DNA of 33,750 nt from Mycoplasma sp. CAG:877 (GTDB taxonomy: Bacteria > Bacillota_I > Bacilli_A > RF39 > UBA660). Both the position numbers and the translations under genes were made by a program. The first letter of the stretch is position 1, and the number at the start of each line of letters is the position of its first letter. Below are positions 1 to 7,945 of the stretch, in pieces. The notes under the pieces were generated by a model, which saw only the letters and a list, made by a program, of their open reading frames with translations, was not told the origin of the DNA and ran no database searches. The stretch lies in contig HF992479.1 of the NCBI GenBank assembly GCA_000433455.1, positions 22,693-56,442 of the forward strand, written 5' to 3'.

Positions 1-1904
1 GGATTTGAATATGTTGGGGTTGTTGCGTTTGCTCCAGTTCCTTGTGCTCTGTTTCTTTGAATTCCACTACTCCTCCTATCATTACTAGCGTATCTACCTC
101 CGACAGCAGCCCTATTGTATCTATTGGCTTCATATTTTGCTTCATATGACCTTGCACCGCCATATGCTTTTGCCATTCCTTTTCTATCCTCATAATCGTC
201 TTGTGCTGTCTTAGCATCGCCAGCTGCTTCATCATAGTATTGATAAGCTCCAGAATGAGTCATTTCATCATATTGTTCCGCAGTTAAAGGGCCATGTTGA
301 ACCCCATTTTTCTCTCTATACCATGCTTCTAATTCGCTACGCTCTGCATTTGATAATTTATCCCAGCCACGTTTTTGCATTTCTTCTCTTCTAGATGCTT
401 CTGCTTGTGCCTTGCGTGCGTTGGTTTTATCTTCAGCTAGAGAATTCGGGTCAATTCCCATAGCTCTTAAGTGCCTTGCACCATCAGTCATTGCTCTTCC
501 CGTCATTTTGCTATCACCAGTAATAATTCTGGCTACGTAATCTCGACCAGAATTATATGCTCCTCCTGGTCCTCCTAAAGGTAAGAAGCCTTTCCCTGCA
601 TTGTAATTATCAATATTTGCTCTCGTAGAGTTGCGCATTGCTTCTACAGTTTCTAACATTGTACCACCCTGTCTTAGGGCACCAGCTCCTGCTAGTATAG
701 CAGATAGTCCAATATTACTCATTGTTCCTTGTAATCCTAAAGCTTCTGTTAAAAATCTAGGTGCTTGTCTTGCAAATAAGAATAAACCTATTACTATGAA
801 TACAAATCCTATTGCACCTGTTAATCCACCACCAAGTTGTATTCTTACTCCACCTGGTGCTATCATTTGTTGAATTAGTGCTATTACAAAATATAGTACT
901 GCTAGTCTAATAAACAAGTCTAAATATGTTGTAGTTAAAGATTTTACCCAAAGACTAAATGAATCAGCACCTTTGCTTTCCTTCGCAGATATGTTCATGT
1001 GACTTATTATTGGAATTGGGGCAATTAATCTTAGCACTGCTAGCTTTATTGCACGAATTGCTAGATCAATTGTAAATCCTATTAATATTATTGCAATTAC
1101 AAGTGCTGCAATACCTCCGATTGGGCTATAAGCAAAAACGTATTGTGCTCCACCAAATACTTTTTTTAGTGTTGAGGCTATATTTCCTCCATTTTGTGCA
1201 CCACATTCTAAATTTACTAGTGAAAGTATTTCTTGGGTACTACCATTGTTATATATTTCCTCAATATCACTATTCGTAGAACAAACGCGATTTGAAAGCA
1301 CATCTTCATAATCTTTTCCCTCTGGAGGCTCTTCAAGTTGTCCTGATTTTAAGTTATATCTTATAAAACTTTGAACAATACTCTTTGTAAATTGTGAAGC
1401 AGATTCAGCAATACTATTATTTTTGGCGTCACTATCCTCCAGAGTCCCTAGAATTAATTTTCCTAAAGTATTATTTGTTAATATTCTATCTTGTAATGAA
1501 TACAACGCTCCAAAAATAATACCATTATTTTTTAATTGTTCCTCCCATTTGTTAGCAGGATTTGGAATATTGATTGGGGTTATTAAAGCTAAAATAACAA
1601 GTGATGTAATTATTCTAGTTATTATTTTTCCAGCTCCTTGTTTTTTATCGGTGATCCTTGTTGGATCTACAATTCCTTCTAATATGGTTACTGCAAATTT
1701 GAAGAGCATAAAAATGCCAATTACCATTTGACATCTATAATAAACTGTTCTTATAAGCTGATTACTAAATAATTCTGCAGTTGCAACATTAAAAAATACT
1801 CTATAGATTACATCCAATACTAAGTACGCTGGTCTGTCTATAACAGTTACCAACACTGTTCTTATTAAATCCGATATTGTTGAAGCTGGCATTAAATCTA
1901 CCAT
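1..1904 (-). CDS. VirB6/TrbL-like polytopic membrane protein (partial)
   Basis: Open from an ATG at 1904 to the window edge (634 codons, 3' end missing). The start is preceded by AGAGGTGAT at good spacing. Hydrophobic segments lie near residues 57-80, 97-113, 260-300, 325-347 and 358-380. The stretch around 284-303 (AIRAIKLAVLRLIAPIPIIS) and the early KFAVTILEGIVDP segment resemble VirB6/TrbL inner-membrane channel proteins of type IV secretion systems. From about residue 400 the protein is hydrophilic and rich in Ala, Arg, Gly, Tyr and Asn, with charged, helical-looking stretches, so a long soluble tail is likely. It follows the VirB2-like gene at 1929-2387 by 24 bases and probably shares its promoter. 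A role as translocation channel or platform is inferred from topology and context; the family assignment is moderate. Confidence 0.62.
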   Translation of the reverse strand, partial: MVDLMPASTISDLIRTVLVTVIDRPAYLVLDVIYRVFFNVATAELFSNQLIRTVYYRCQMVIGIFMLFKFAVTILEGIVDPTRITDKKQGAGKIITRIITSLVILALITPINIPNPANKWEEQLKNNGIIFGALYSLQDRILTNNTLGKLILGTLEDSDAKNNSIAESASQFTKSIVQSFIRYNLKSGQLEEPPEGKDYEDVLSNRVCSTNSDIEEIYNNGSTQEILSLVNLECGAQNGGNIASTLKKVFGGAQYVFAYSPIGGIAALVIAIILIGFTIDLAIRAIKLAVLRLIAPIPIISHMNISAKESKGADSFSLWVKSLTTTYLDLFIRLAVLYFVIALIQQMIAPGGVRIQLGGGLTGAIGFVFIVIGLFLFARQAPRFLTEALGLQGTMSNIGLSAILAGAGALRQGGTMLETVEAMRNSTRANIDNYNAGKGFLPLGGPGGAYNSGRDYVARIITGDSKMTGRAMTDGARHLRAMGIDPNSLAEDKTNARKAQAEASRREEMQKRGWDKLSNAERSELEAWYREKNGVQHGPLTAEQYDEMTHSGAYQYYDEAAGDAKTAQDDYEDRKGMAKAYGGARSYEAKYEANRYNRAAVGGRYASNDRRSSGIQRNRAQGTGANATTPTYSN

Positions 1905-1928
1905 TTACTATCACCTCTTACCTTTATT

Positions 1929-2387
1929 CTATTGAAATATACATATTTCATTTGATGTTATTCCGAAGACATTTAAAATTACACTTATTAATGTTGGTAA
2001 AACAAAAAGCGCTGCTGCCAATATTAAACGTGTTATTAAGTTCTTTTGTGCTTTAGACAGACTCTCATCATCGGATGTTAATATAGCCTTTACAAACTCT
2101 ATACTACTTAATATCAATACCAAGAATGGTCCAATTATTTTTAAGTAATTTAATATTTCATTTACAAGCCAAGCTACTGAATTTTCATCATTTACATTTC
2201 CAAGTATGGCATTATCTCCATCACATGTAAAATCACCATTTTCGAAACCTGAACCTGCACCTATTTGCACATAATTACTCACTTTTATATTAGTTGTTGT
2301 TGTTAAACTTTTTGCTGATACACTAAAAGAACTAAGCATTATTAGTCCTATTATTAGTAAGAAACAAAAAGTAGTTCCTTTTTTCAT
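1929..2387 (-). CDS. Secreted VirB2/TrbC-like two-helix protein
   Basis: A 152-aa protein with a classic signal peptide (MKKGTTFCFLLIIGLIMLSS, Ala-Lys cleavage region near 26), a short exterior segment with CDG, then two hydrophobic helices around residues 77-97 and 117-140 separated by a charged loop (TSDDESLSKAQKNLITR). This hairpin layout is typical of VirB2/TrbC pilin-like subunits. An upstream in-frame ATG at 2429 overlaps the terminator and promoter region; the ATG at 2387 is chosen because GGAGTGATC lies just before it and the -10 box lies at 2406-2411. It has a dedicated promoter and resembles the 116-aa protein at 2464-2814 and the N-terminus of the protein at 18755-19555. Function as an abundant membrane or pilus subunit is inferred. 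Confidence 0.7.
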   Translation of the reverse strand: MKKGTTFCFLLIIGLIMLSSFSVSAKSLTTTTNIKVSNYVQIGAGSGFENGDFTCDGDNAILGNVNDENSVAWLVNEILNYLKIIGPFLVLILSSIEFVKAILTSDDESLSKAQKNLITRLILAAALFVLPTLISVILNVFGITSNEICIFQ

Positions 2388-2405
2388 ATAGATCACTCCA
2401 AATAC

Positions 2406-2434
2406 ATTATAACATAATAAATATACCATAACAA
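2406..2434 (-). promoter_or_regulatory. Promoter of the secreted VirB2-like gene
   Basis: On the minus strand TTGTTA (2429-2434), a 17-base spacer and TATAAT (2406-2411). The predicted start of transcription is near 2399, giving a very short leader that begins almost at the Shine-Dalgarno sequence. The promoter sits directly after the terminator of the preceding gene. Confidence 0.7.
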
Positions 2435-2460
2435 AAAAAAAATAGCAATTATTTGCTATT
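2433..2460 (-). terminator. Rho-independent terminator after the 116-aa VirB2-like gene
   Basis: An 8-bp stem (AATAGCAA / TTGCTATT, 2441-2448 with 2453-2460) with a 4-base loop is followed on the minus strand by a run of eight or more T. It lies immediately after the stop at 2464 and separates this gene from the next promoter. Confidence 0.8.
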
Positions 2461-2463
2461 CAT

Positions 2464-2814
2464 TTATTTATTTACTATATATGCATTGTTCCAGCAAGAA
2501 GCCCAACTAGTAGTATCTTCATCGCCTACACCAATTGCTACCACATTCATTATTAATGAAACTATTTGTGGTACTAAAAATACTAATACGGCATAAATAA
2601 CTCTTTTAATTAATCTACTTTGAGCTGCTTTAACTTCTTTTTCATCACTAGCAATAACTGCCTTACCTAAATCAAAAACACCAAATAAAAGTAGACCAAT
2701 TGGAATTAATATACATATATATTTTAAAACTCCATCTCTTATTATTTTGATTACTGGTTCTAGTCCGTCACATGCACCGCCGACTTGACCTACATTTTTC
2801 ATAGTACCTAACAT
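2464..2814 (-). CDS. VirB2/TrbC-like two-helix membrane protein
   Basis: A 116-aa protein without an obvious cleavable signal peptide. Two hydrophobic helices (about residues 30-53 and 71-95) flank the loop ASDEKEVKAAQSRLIKR. The pattern Pro-x-x-Leu-Leu, Lys-Ala, Ser-Asp, Lys-x-x-Gln-x-x-Leu-Ile-x-Arg, Phe-x-x-Pro is shared with the 152-aa protein next door and with the N-terminal part of the NlpC/P60 protein at 18755-19555, so the three are paralogs. The start at 2814 follows AAAGGAGAGG with about 7 bases spacing. It has its own strong promoter and its own terminator, so it is a single-gene transcription unit as well as a possible read-through product of the upstream tad-like genes. A structural or pilin-like role is inferred. 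Confidence 0.7.
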   Translation of the reverse strand: MLGTMKNVGQVGGACDGLEPVIKIIRDGVLKYICILIPIGLLLFGVFDLGKAVIASDEKEVKAAQSRLIKRVIYAVLVFLVPQIVSLIMNVVAIGVGDEDTTSWASCWNNAYIVNK

Positions 2815-2837
2815 AATACCTCTCCTTTGCTATAAAT

Positions 2838-2866
2838 ATAATATCTTATTAACCGTTATTTGTCAA
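2838..2866 (-). promoter_or_regulatory. Strong promoter of the 116-aa VirB2-like gene
   Basis: Minus-strand TTGACA (2861-2866), exactly 17 bases, TATTAT (2838-2843). It lies in the 54-base gap after the TadZ-like gene. This is a near-consensus sigma-A promoter inside a longer cluster. Confidence 0.8.
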
Positions 2867-2868
2867 TC

Positions 2869-3861
2869 TTATCTTCTAAATAATCCAAAAACACGTCCTG
2901 AATTACTTGAACTAGACATCGATGATATTAAACCGATTCTACCTAAGAAATCATTTATAGCTCCATTTCTTTGTCTTTCATCTAATGGTGGCATATTATA
3001 AAATACTTTTATATTTGATTCTAACTCAAAATCAGCAATATCTTTATTTGACAATAGACTTTTTGTTAAGATAACATTTTTATTTCTTATTCTATTGAAG
3101 ACATTAGGTTCTCTTCTTATTGCCTTGTTAAGTTTTATTATACTTGGCTCCACTAAATAAAACACTTCTTGACATACCTCATCATGTGGGTATGCATTTA
3201 AATCTACTAATATTACTTGAGCCTGTGTATTTTGAGTAATAATATCTTTTAAATCTTCTTTAGTAGTTGAAATCATATTCTTCTCATTGAAAAATACAAA
3301 GTCTCTTTTACCTACTTCAATAGCTAAAACTGTGGCATTCATTGCTGATTCTAATTCTTTTTTTAACATATAAATTAATGTTGTAGAACCAGCACAATCA
3401 GTTATACTTCTAAATCCAATTACTTTTGATACAGTATTTGGTGCCATATTACTATTTTCAGACACCACCACAGGTCTTGCCATATGTTGAAGATTTTCTA
3501 CATCGGCGTATGTATTTGGCCTTTGTATTAAATACTTAATACCATCAATATTAGTAGTAAAATTATATATTCCAAATGAAATTATCTTTGATAAAAACAT
3601 TGAAGTACATAATTGCTTATTATTTTCTGGTATAAACAAAATTATTTTATCAGGATCAAGTTGTTGAGCTAGAGCTAGATAATTATCTGCATTCTCATAT
3701 CCTTTTATTGCTGTTACATCAAGTATCATTTTATTAAAGAAAAAGTCTTTGAACATATCAACTATTTCTCTAGCATCATAACTTCCTGTTATAGTTTTTA
3801 TAATGTCTATATCAAGATTTGATAGTATTTGTTGCTGTTCATTAGCTATAATAACATTCAT
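2869..3861 (-). CDS. TadZ/CpaE-like localisation protein, degenerate ATPase
   Basis: A 330-aa soluble protein. Residues 1-125 look like a receiver-like alpha/beta domain without a clear phospho-acceptor arrangement. Residues 145-330 look like a ParA/MinD-type fold with a degraded P-loop (DCAGSTTL, about 155-162), missing the usual Gly-Lys-Gly-Gly-x-Gly-Lys. TadZ/CpaE proteins of Tad pilus systems have this architecture and recruit the pilus ATPase to its site in the cell. The C-terminus (SSSSNSGRVFGLFRR) is a Ser-rich basic tail. It follows the TadE/F-like gene by 15 bases. Assignment rests on domain layout plus position in a tad-like operon; sequence similarity is weak. Confidence 0.6.
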   Translation of the reverse strand: MNVIIANEQQQILSNLDIDIIKTITGSYDAREIVDMFKDFFFNKMILDVTAIKGYENADNYLALAQQLDPDKIILFIPENNKQLCTSMFLSKIISFGIYNFTTNIDGIKYLIQRPNTYADVENLQHMARPVVVSENSNMAPNTVSKVIGFRSITDCAGSTTLIYMLKKELESAMNATVLAIEVGKRDFVFFNEKNMISTTKEDLKDIITQNTQAQVILVDLNAYPHDEVCQEVFYLVEPSIIKLNKAIRREPNVFNRIRNKNVILTKSLLSNKDIADFELESNIKVFYNMPPLDERQRNGAINDFLGRIGLISSMSSSSNSGRVFGLFRR

Positions 3862-3876
3862 ATTATCTTTTCCTTA

Positions 3877-4323
3877 TTATGAAGTTGGTACAAATTGTTT
3901 TGTTGTACCTGATACTTGAAATATTTTTAACTGTGGCATAATTTTGTTTATTATAGGAATGTCTATTACTATAGCAGTTACTACTCTGTAATAAACTTTC
4001 TTTTCTTGATCATTTACTGATGCTGAATCTCTATTTGGTTCTATTCTTTGAATACAATATCCATTTTGACATTCATATCCATCAATTCTCATATTTGTAT
4101 CAGCATTATATCCTAATTCTTTCATGTAACTTATAATTTCTTGATTACAAGCACTATTTTCATTACCACAGTTTCCTTCATATTGTTCTATTGTAGTGAT
4201 TATTTTATTTTTTACACGAAAAGCTTTGGTGTAGTTAACATTAAATGCTAAATAGCCAGAAACTAATACTAAAAAGACAATAATAATTACCATATTCATA
4301 AGTCCACCAAACGCATCACGCAT
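3877..4323 (-). CDS. TadE/TadF-like pseudopilin
   Basis: A 148-aa protein with one N-terminal membrane helix (residues 9-28), then YTKAFRVKNKIITTIEQYEG, the amphipathic region usual after the helix of TadE/F minor pilins, and an exterior domain with four cysteines (NCGNENSAC and YECQNGYC) that could form two disulfides. The N-terminus MRDAFGGLMNMV has no Glu at +5 after a Gly, so it is not a textbook prepilin peptidase substrate. It lies 20 bases after the Flp-like gene with a good AGAGGTGAT site. Probably a minor pilin or assembly factor of the same filament. Confidence 0.6.
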   Translation of the reverse strand: MRDAFGGLMNMVIIIVFLVLVSGYLAFNVNYTKAFRVKNKIITTIEQYEGNCGNENSACNQEIISYMKELGYNADTNMRIDGYECQNGYCIQRIEPNRDSASVNDQEKKVYYRVVTAIVIDIPIINKIMPQLKIFQVSGTTKQFVPTS

Positions 4324-4343
4324 AGCTAATCACCTCTTTTTAT

Positions 4344-4520
4344 TTATCTTCTTTCAAGAACAATGATACCATTGTTAGGATCATTACCACTAATATTTCC
4401 CCATTGGCTATTCATAGCAGATTTAATATTTGGCCACATAACCCAGAAGAATCCGATTACAGCTGCAATTGCGATTAATGTAATTACTGTTAAATTTAAT
4501 TCACCTGTTGCTGCTTTCAT
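4344..4520 (-). CDS. Flp-like small pilin (58 aa)
   Basis: A short gene encoding 58 residues, beginning MKAATGELNLTVITLIAIAA. A 5-residue leader-like start is followed by a Glu, a single long hydrophobic helix (residues 8-30) and a short polar tail ending in LERR. Size, single helix and position between tadC and a tadE/F-like gene match Flp pilins. The usual Gly/x4-Glu processing signal is altered: Glu directly follows Gly5. AAGGAGATG lies 8 bases before the ATG, and a near-perfect promoter lies just upstream. It is probably the major filament subunit; this is inferred from size, promoter strength and context. Confidence 0.72.
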   Translation of the reverse strand: MKAATGELNLTVITLIAIAAVIGFFWVMWPNIKSAMNSQWGNISGNDPNNGIIVLERR

Positions 4521-4556
4521 TTATATATACATCTCCTTTCCTATCTTTACAATTTA

Positions 4557-4585
4557 ATTATAACAAAATAGTTTTTTTTTATCAA
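4557..4585 (-). promoter_or_regulatory. Dedicated promoter of the Flp-like pilin
   Basis: Minus-strand TTGATA (4580-4585), a 17-base spacer and TATAAT (4557-4562), placed right after the tadC stop codon. It would raise pilin and downstream expression above that of the motor genes. Confidence 0.78.
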
Positions 4586-4593
4586 TATTTTTA

Positions 4594-5406
4594 TTACATA
4601 TTAAACATCATCATCATAGAAATTAAGATAATTAACATTACTCCTACACCAGTTACTACTAACATAATCATAGTTTGACTTTCCATATGATTTAGACGTT
4701 CTTTATATTTAGTTTCACGAGCTTTATTTTGAAGATTTGATACAGTTCTTGAAAACATCATTAATCTTTCTTGTTTCTTTTCTTGTGAACCTAAACCCAA
4801 TCTATATAATAGACGCATCATACGCATTGAATCACGTACTGGATAAGTATTAGCAAAATCCATATATGGATCTATTGTTGAATCTCCAGAGTTTATTTTA
4901 TTTATTAATTCTCTTAGTCCAGGTTTAAATATATCTGGAGCATCATCTATTGATTTACCTAGAGCAACTGGTACTGTATAGTGTTGAATTAGTATCTCTA
5001 AACTCTTTAGATAGTATGGTAACATTATATCTATTTCATGTAAGTGTGTTTTATAAAAACTTTTTAATTGCATGTATGGTAGTTTAAATCCTAATACTCC
5101 AACTACTATTGATAGTACTAGATTTAAGAAAAATTGTGGATTAAGTAAGCTACCTGATGAACTACCTGAAGTTGATGTTAGTGCTAATATTACTAAGAAT
5201 ATAATAATAGCATTAGTACATCTTTTCATATAAAGTTGATCGGCATCTACTTCTTCTCCATACTTGGCATATACTAAAAATGTATAATCTTCTTCTCTTA
5301 AGGCTTGTAAATATTTTTCATTATCAATCATAAATTTCTTTTTATCGATTGTATCGTTATATATTAAGATTCCTATTATGATTGCTCCTACTATTAACGC
5401 TTCCAT
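4594..5406 (-). CDS. tadC: TadC-like inner-membrane platform protein (T2SSF family)
   Basis: A 270-aa membrane protein with hydrophobic segments near residues 3-17, 66-82, 88-108 and 250-268. The central cytoplasmic region (about 110-245), with YYLKSLEILIQHYTVPVALG and later MRMMRLLYRLGLGSQEKKQ, fits the helical T2SSF/GspF domain of Tad platform proteins. It acts with TadB as the membrane anchor on which the ATPase works. Its ATG overlaps the tadB stop by one base (TAATG), so the two are translationally coupled. Slightly short compared with typical TadC. Confidence 0.75.
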   Translation of the reverse strand: MEALIVGAIIIGILIYNDTIDKKKFMIDNEKYLQALREEDYTFLVYAKYGEEVDADQLYMKRCTNAIIIFLVILALTSTSGSSSGSLLNPQFFLNLVLSIVVGVLGFKLPYMQLKSFYKTHLHEIDIMLPYYLKSLEILIQHYTVPVALGKSIDDAPDIFKPGLRELINKINSGDSTIDPYMDFANTYPVRDSMRMMRLLYRLGLGSQEKKQERLMMFSRTVSNLQNKARETKYKERLNHMESQTMIMLVVTGVGVMLIILISMMMMFNM

Positions 5407-6308
5407 TACTCAGCACCTACATTCTCATTATAATATTTTTCTCCTTTTAGAAGGAAATATGAATTTATTATTAATACGCCATGTAACAATAATTTTACAT
5501 ACCATCTTCCTAATAGAATGATATATGTTTCTCTACCAAGTAAGTATTGAACTAACATTGCCATTAAATATAACATAATACCAAATTGTAAGAATGATTT
5601 ATGGAATGTTGCTCTTTCTATTCGATCTCGATATACACTTTCAACTAACATATCGATATCTAATTGCATATTATCTAGTGAATCAGCTGAGTTTCTAGCA
5701 CCTTCTTTTGTTATTTGTAAGAATAATTGGTGCATGTTTTTTACGATATAGTATGGATATGTTCTACTCATATGGGCAAGTGACTCATCAATACTACCAT
5801 TTTTATAAGCTAATTCAATCATGTAATCAACATCACTTTTTACTGGGTCTTCTAAGATACCTGAGTTTCTTACTCCTTCTAGAGCTTTTACAAAACTTTG
5901 AGTAGTAGCAAATTCCATAATAACGTTTGATGTATATACTTGAATTTGTTCAAAGATAAATTCACTATATATTCTTTTACATCTTAAATATGATAAGTAT
6001 GGAACTATCATTATAACGGCAAATATATAGAATAAGCATATTACTAAGTTATAAAAATATAAGTATGTTACTACTCCAGCAAAGATAGACATTGTTACTA
6101 CTTGTACTGTATATTGCTTGGCTGTATACTCTTGACCTAATTCTTTGGTTTTTTCTCTTACTACTTTGAATGAATATGGGGCAAATCTATCATACATTTG
6201 TTGAACTTGGACAGTAATAAATTTTCCAAAGTTTTGACCTTTATAGCTACGATATCCTACAATACCAACAGCAATAACTATTATTATTAGTAATTCTTCA
6301 ATATACAT
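5406..6308 (-). CDS. tadB: TadB-like inner-membrane platform protein (T2SSF family)
   Basis: A 300-aa membrane protein: one N-terminal helix (5-20), a pair of helices near 74-108, a cytoplasmic helical domain (about 115-240) with VYTSNVIMEFATTQSFVKAL and a later DIDMLVESVYRDR, then two C-terminal helices (245-290). This is the order in TadB/GspF-type proteins. It lies 22 bases after the cpaF-like ATPase gene and is coupled to tadC. Role: platform transferring ATPase motion to pilin insertion. Confidence 0.75.
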   Translation of the reverse strand: MYIEELLIIIVIAVGIVGYRSYKGQNFGKFITVQVQQMYDRFAPYSFKVVREKTKELGQEYTAKQYTVQVVTMSIFAGVVTYLYFYNLVICLFYIFAVIMIVPYLSYLRCKRIYSEFIFEQIQVYTSNVIMEFATTQSFVKALEGVRNSGILEDPVKSDVDYMIELAYKNGSIDESLAHMSRTYPYYIVKNMHQLFLQITKEGARNSADSLDNMQLDIDMLVESVYRDRIERATFHKSFLQFGIMLYLMAMLVQYLLGRETYIILLGRWYVKLLLHGVLIINSYFLLKGEKYYNENVGAE

Positions 6309-6330
6309 TTTTATTACTCCCCTTTTTTAT

Positions 6331-7914
6331 TTATTGTTGACTTGTTGAACCATCTAATGTTGGTAATGGTTCAATATTTGTTGGTAATGTTTGTAATTCA
6401 GGTGCTTGTTGTTGTACCTGGTTAGTTATTATTCCAGGTTGAACTTGAGGTATAACTTGTTGTTGTACTGGAATGACTGGTGCTACTGCTGGTTGTGGTT
6501 GGATTACTTGTTGCATTGGAGCAGAAGGTTCTGGTACTACTGTTGGTTGTAGTGGTACAACATTACTAACTGGTATATTTTGTTGTTTTTCAAGTACTGG
6601 TTGTAATGGCACTACAGTATTATTAACTGGAACAGTTTCTTGTTGAATGGTTGGTTGTAGAGGAATTACTGGTTGTATTACTTGTTCTGTTGGCATAACA
6701 GGTTGGATTACTTGTTGCTTTGTTTGTGCTACTTCAGGTGTTACTTGTACTTGAGGAGTTAATGGCTCACTACTTACATTTGCTTGAGTAGGTTGTTCTA
6801 CTACGTGTTCTTGATTTTTATTTTCTACATCAATATCGGCATTAAATGGAAAGTCATCAGCCATATGACTAGCTACTGAATTAATATCTATATTTTGATT
6901 TTCTAGGTATTCAATTAAATGTTTACTTGGCTTTCTTAACATTGGTTCTTTGCCAAACATTTTTTGATAAATTACTCTACTTTGAGGCTCATTATTTTCA
7001 TCTACATAGAATTCTGTTACTTCGTCTACTTCACGATGAAATTGTCCTCTTTCTTTACTGTAATATGCTCTAATATGAACACCTAATTGAATATAACGAT
7101 ATATTGTTGATAAGAACTGATTAACATCTAGGTCTGTTTCCATCAAACTATATAGACGATATGGGATAGCAGATGCTTTATCGGCATGGATTGTTGATAA
7201 GATGTTGTGACCTGATGAAATTGAGTTTCTTACAGCAGAAACTGCTTCAGCACTACGTACTTCTGATAGTAGAATCCACTTTGGATTCTGACGCATACAT
7301 GTTACTAATACATCTGTGTAACTAGCAACATTATTTGTTTTCATAGCAACGATATCTCTTTGAGGGAAAATCTTATCTAAGTGTAATTCTAGAGTATCTT
7401 CAATTGTAATTATTTTTTCGTTTGTCTTGGTATGACTGGCTAAGTATTTAACAAACTCTGTTTTACCTGAACCAGTTTCACCGGCAACAATTATGTTACA
7501 GTGTCCTTCAACACATTTTATTAAAATATCGTGAATATCTTGAGTGAAGTAATCTTCTTTTAATAATTTTTCTTTTTCCAATCTAATCTTTGCTGGTGTT
7601 TTACGAATAACCATTGCAATACCATTAGTTGCTATTGATGGATGTACGAAGTTTAAACGTAATTCAGCTGACTCTGCATCTAGGAAAGGTTTAGCATTAT
7701 TAAAAGTTGTACCCATGACGTTAGAACATTGAAAAGCTAGTTTTTCAATGAACTCAGGGGTTGCTCCATTTACTTCTACTCTTACAGAACCTTGAGTTAG
7801 AGAACGAATCCATATTTGTCCATTATTATCATAAGATATATCAGTAATGTCATCATTTTCTAGTAGGGACTTTAAAGGTCCAAAATCAAGTTTATCAAAA
7901 ATATTTTCGTTCAT
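6331..7914 (-). CDS. cpaF: CpaF/TadA pilus-assembly ATPase with long Gln/Pro-rich tail
   Basis: A 527-aa protein of the VirB11/CpaF secretion ATPase family. The Walker A motif GETGSGKT is at 145-152, acidic ITIEDT near 170, the Walker B region WILLSEVRSAEA at about 213-224, and the His box STIHAD near 240. It would energise polymerisation of the Flp-like filament at the inner face of the membrane. The catalytic part ends near residue 350. The last roughly 160 residues are low-complexity Gln/Pro/Val/Thr sequence with recurring VIQPV and VPLQP units, unusual for this family and of unknown role. The start follows a weak GAGTGGATG site. It is flanked by cpaB-like and tadB-like genes. Confidence 0.9.
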   Translation of the reverse strand: MNENIFDKLDFGPLKSLLENDDITDISYDNNGQIWIRSLTQGSVRVEVNGATPEFIEKLAFQCSNVMGTTFNNAKPFLDAESAELRLNFVHPSIATNGIAMVIRKTPAKIRLEKEKLLKEDYFTQDIHDILIKCVEGHCNIIVAGETGSGKTEFVKYLASHTKTNEKIITIEDTLELHLDKIFPQRDIVAMKTNNVASYTDVLVTCMRQNPKWILLSEVRSAEAVSAVRNSISSGHNILSTIHADKASAIPYRLYSLMETDLDVNQFLSTIYRYIQLGVHIRAYYSKERGQFHREVDEVTEFYVDENNEPQSRVIYQKMFGKEPMLRKPSKHLIEYLENQNIDINSVASHMADDFPFNADIDVENKNQEHVVEQPTQANVSSEPLTPQVQVTPEVAQTKQQVIQPVMPTEQVIQPVIPLQPTIQQETVPVNNTVVPLQPVLEKQQNIPVSNVVPLQPTVVPEPSAPMQQVIQPQPAVAPVIPVQQQVIPQVQPGIITNQVQQQAPELQTLPTNIEPLPTLDGSTSQQ

Positions 7915-7945
7915 CTAACCATCCACTCTTTTCTTCTTTATTCTT

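Noticed and set aside
631..1731. Three plus-strand open frames antisense to the VirB6-like gene
   Set aside because: No ribosome sites, low-complexity hydrophobic products, and the minus strand is continuously open with a clear family-like topology.
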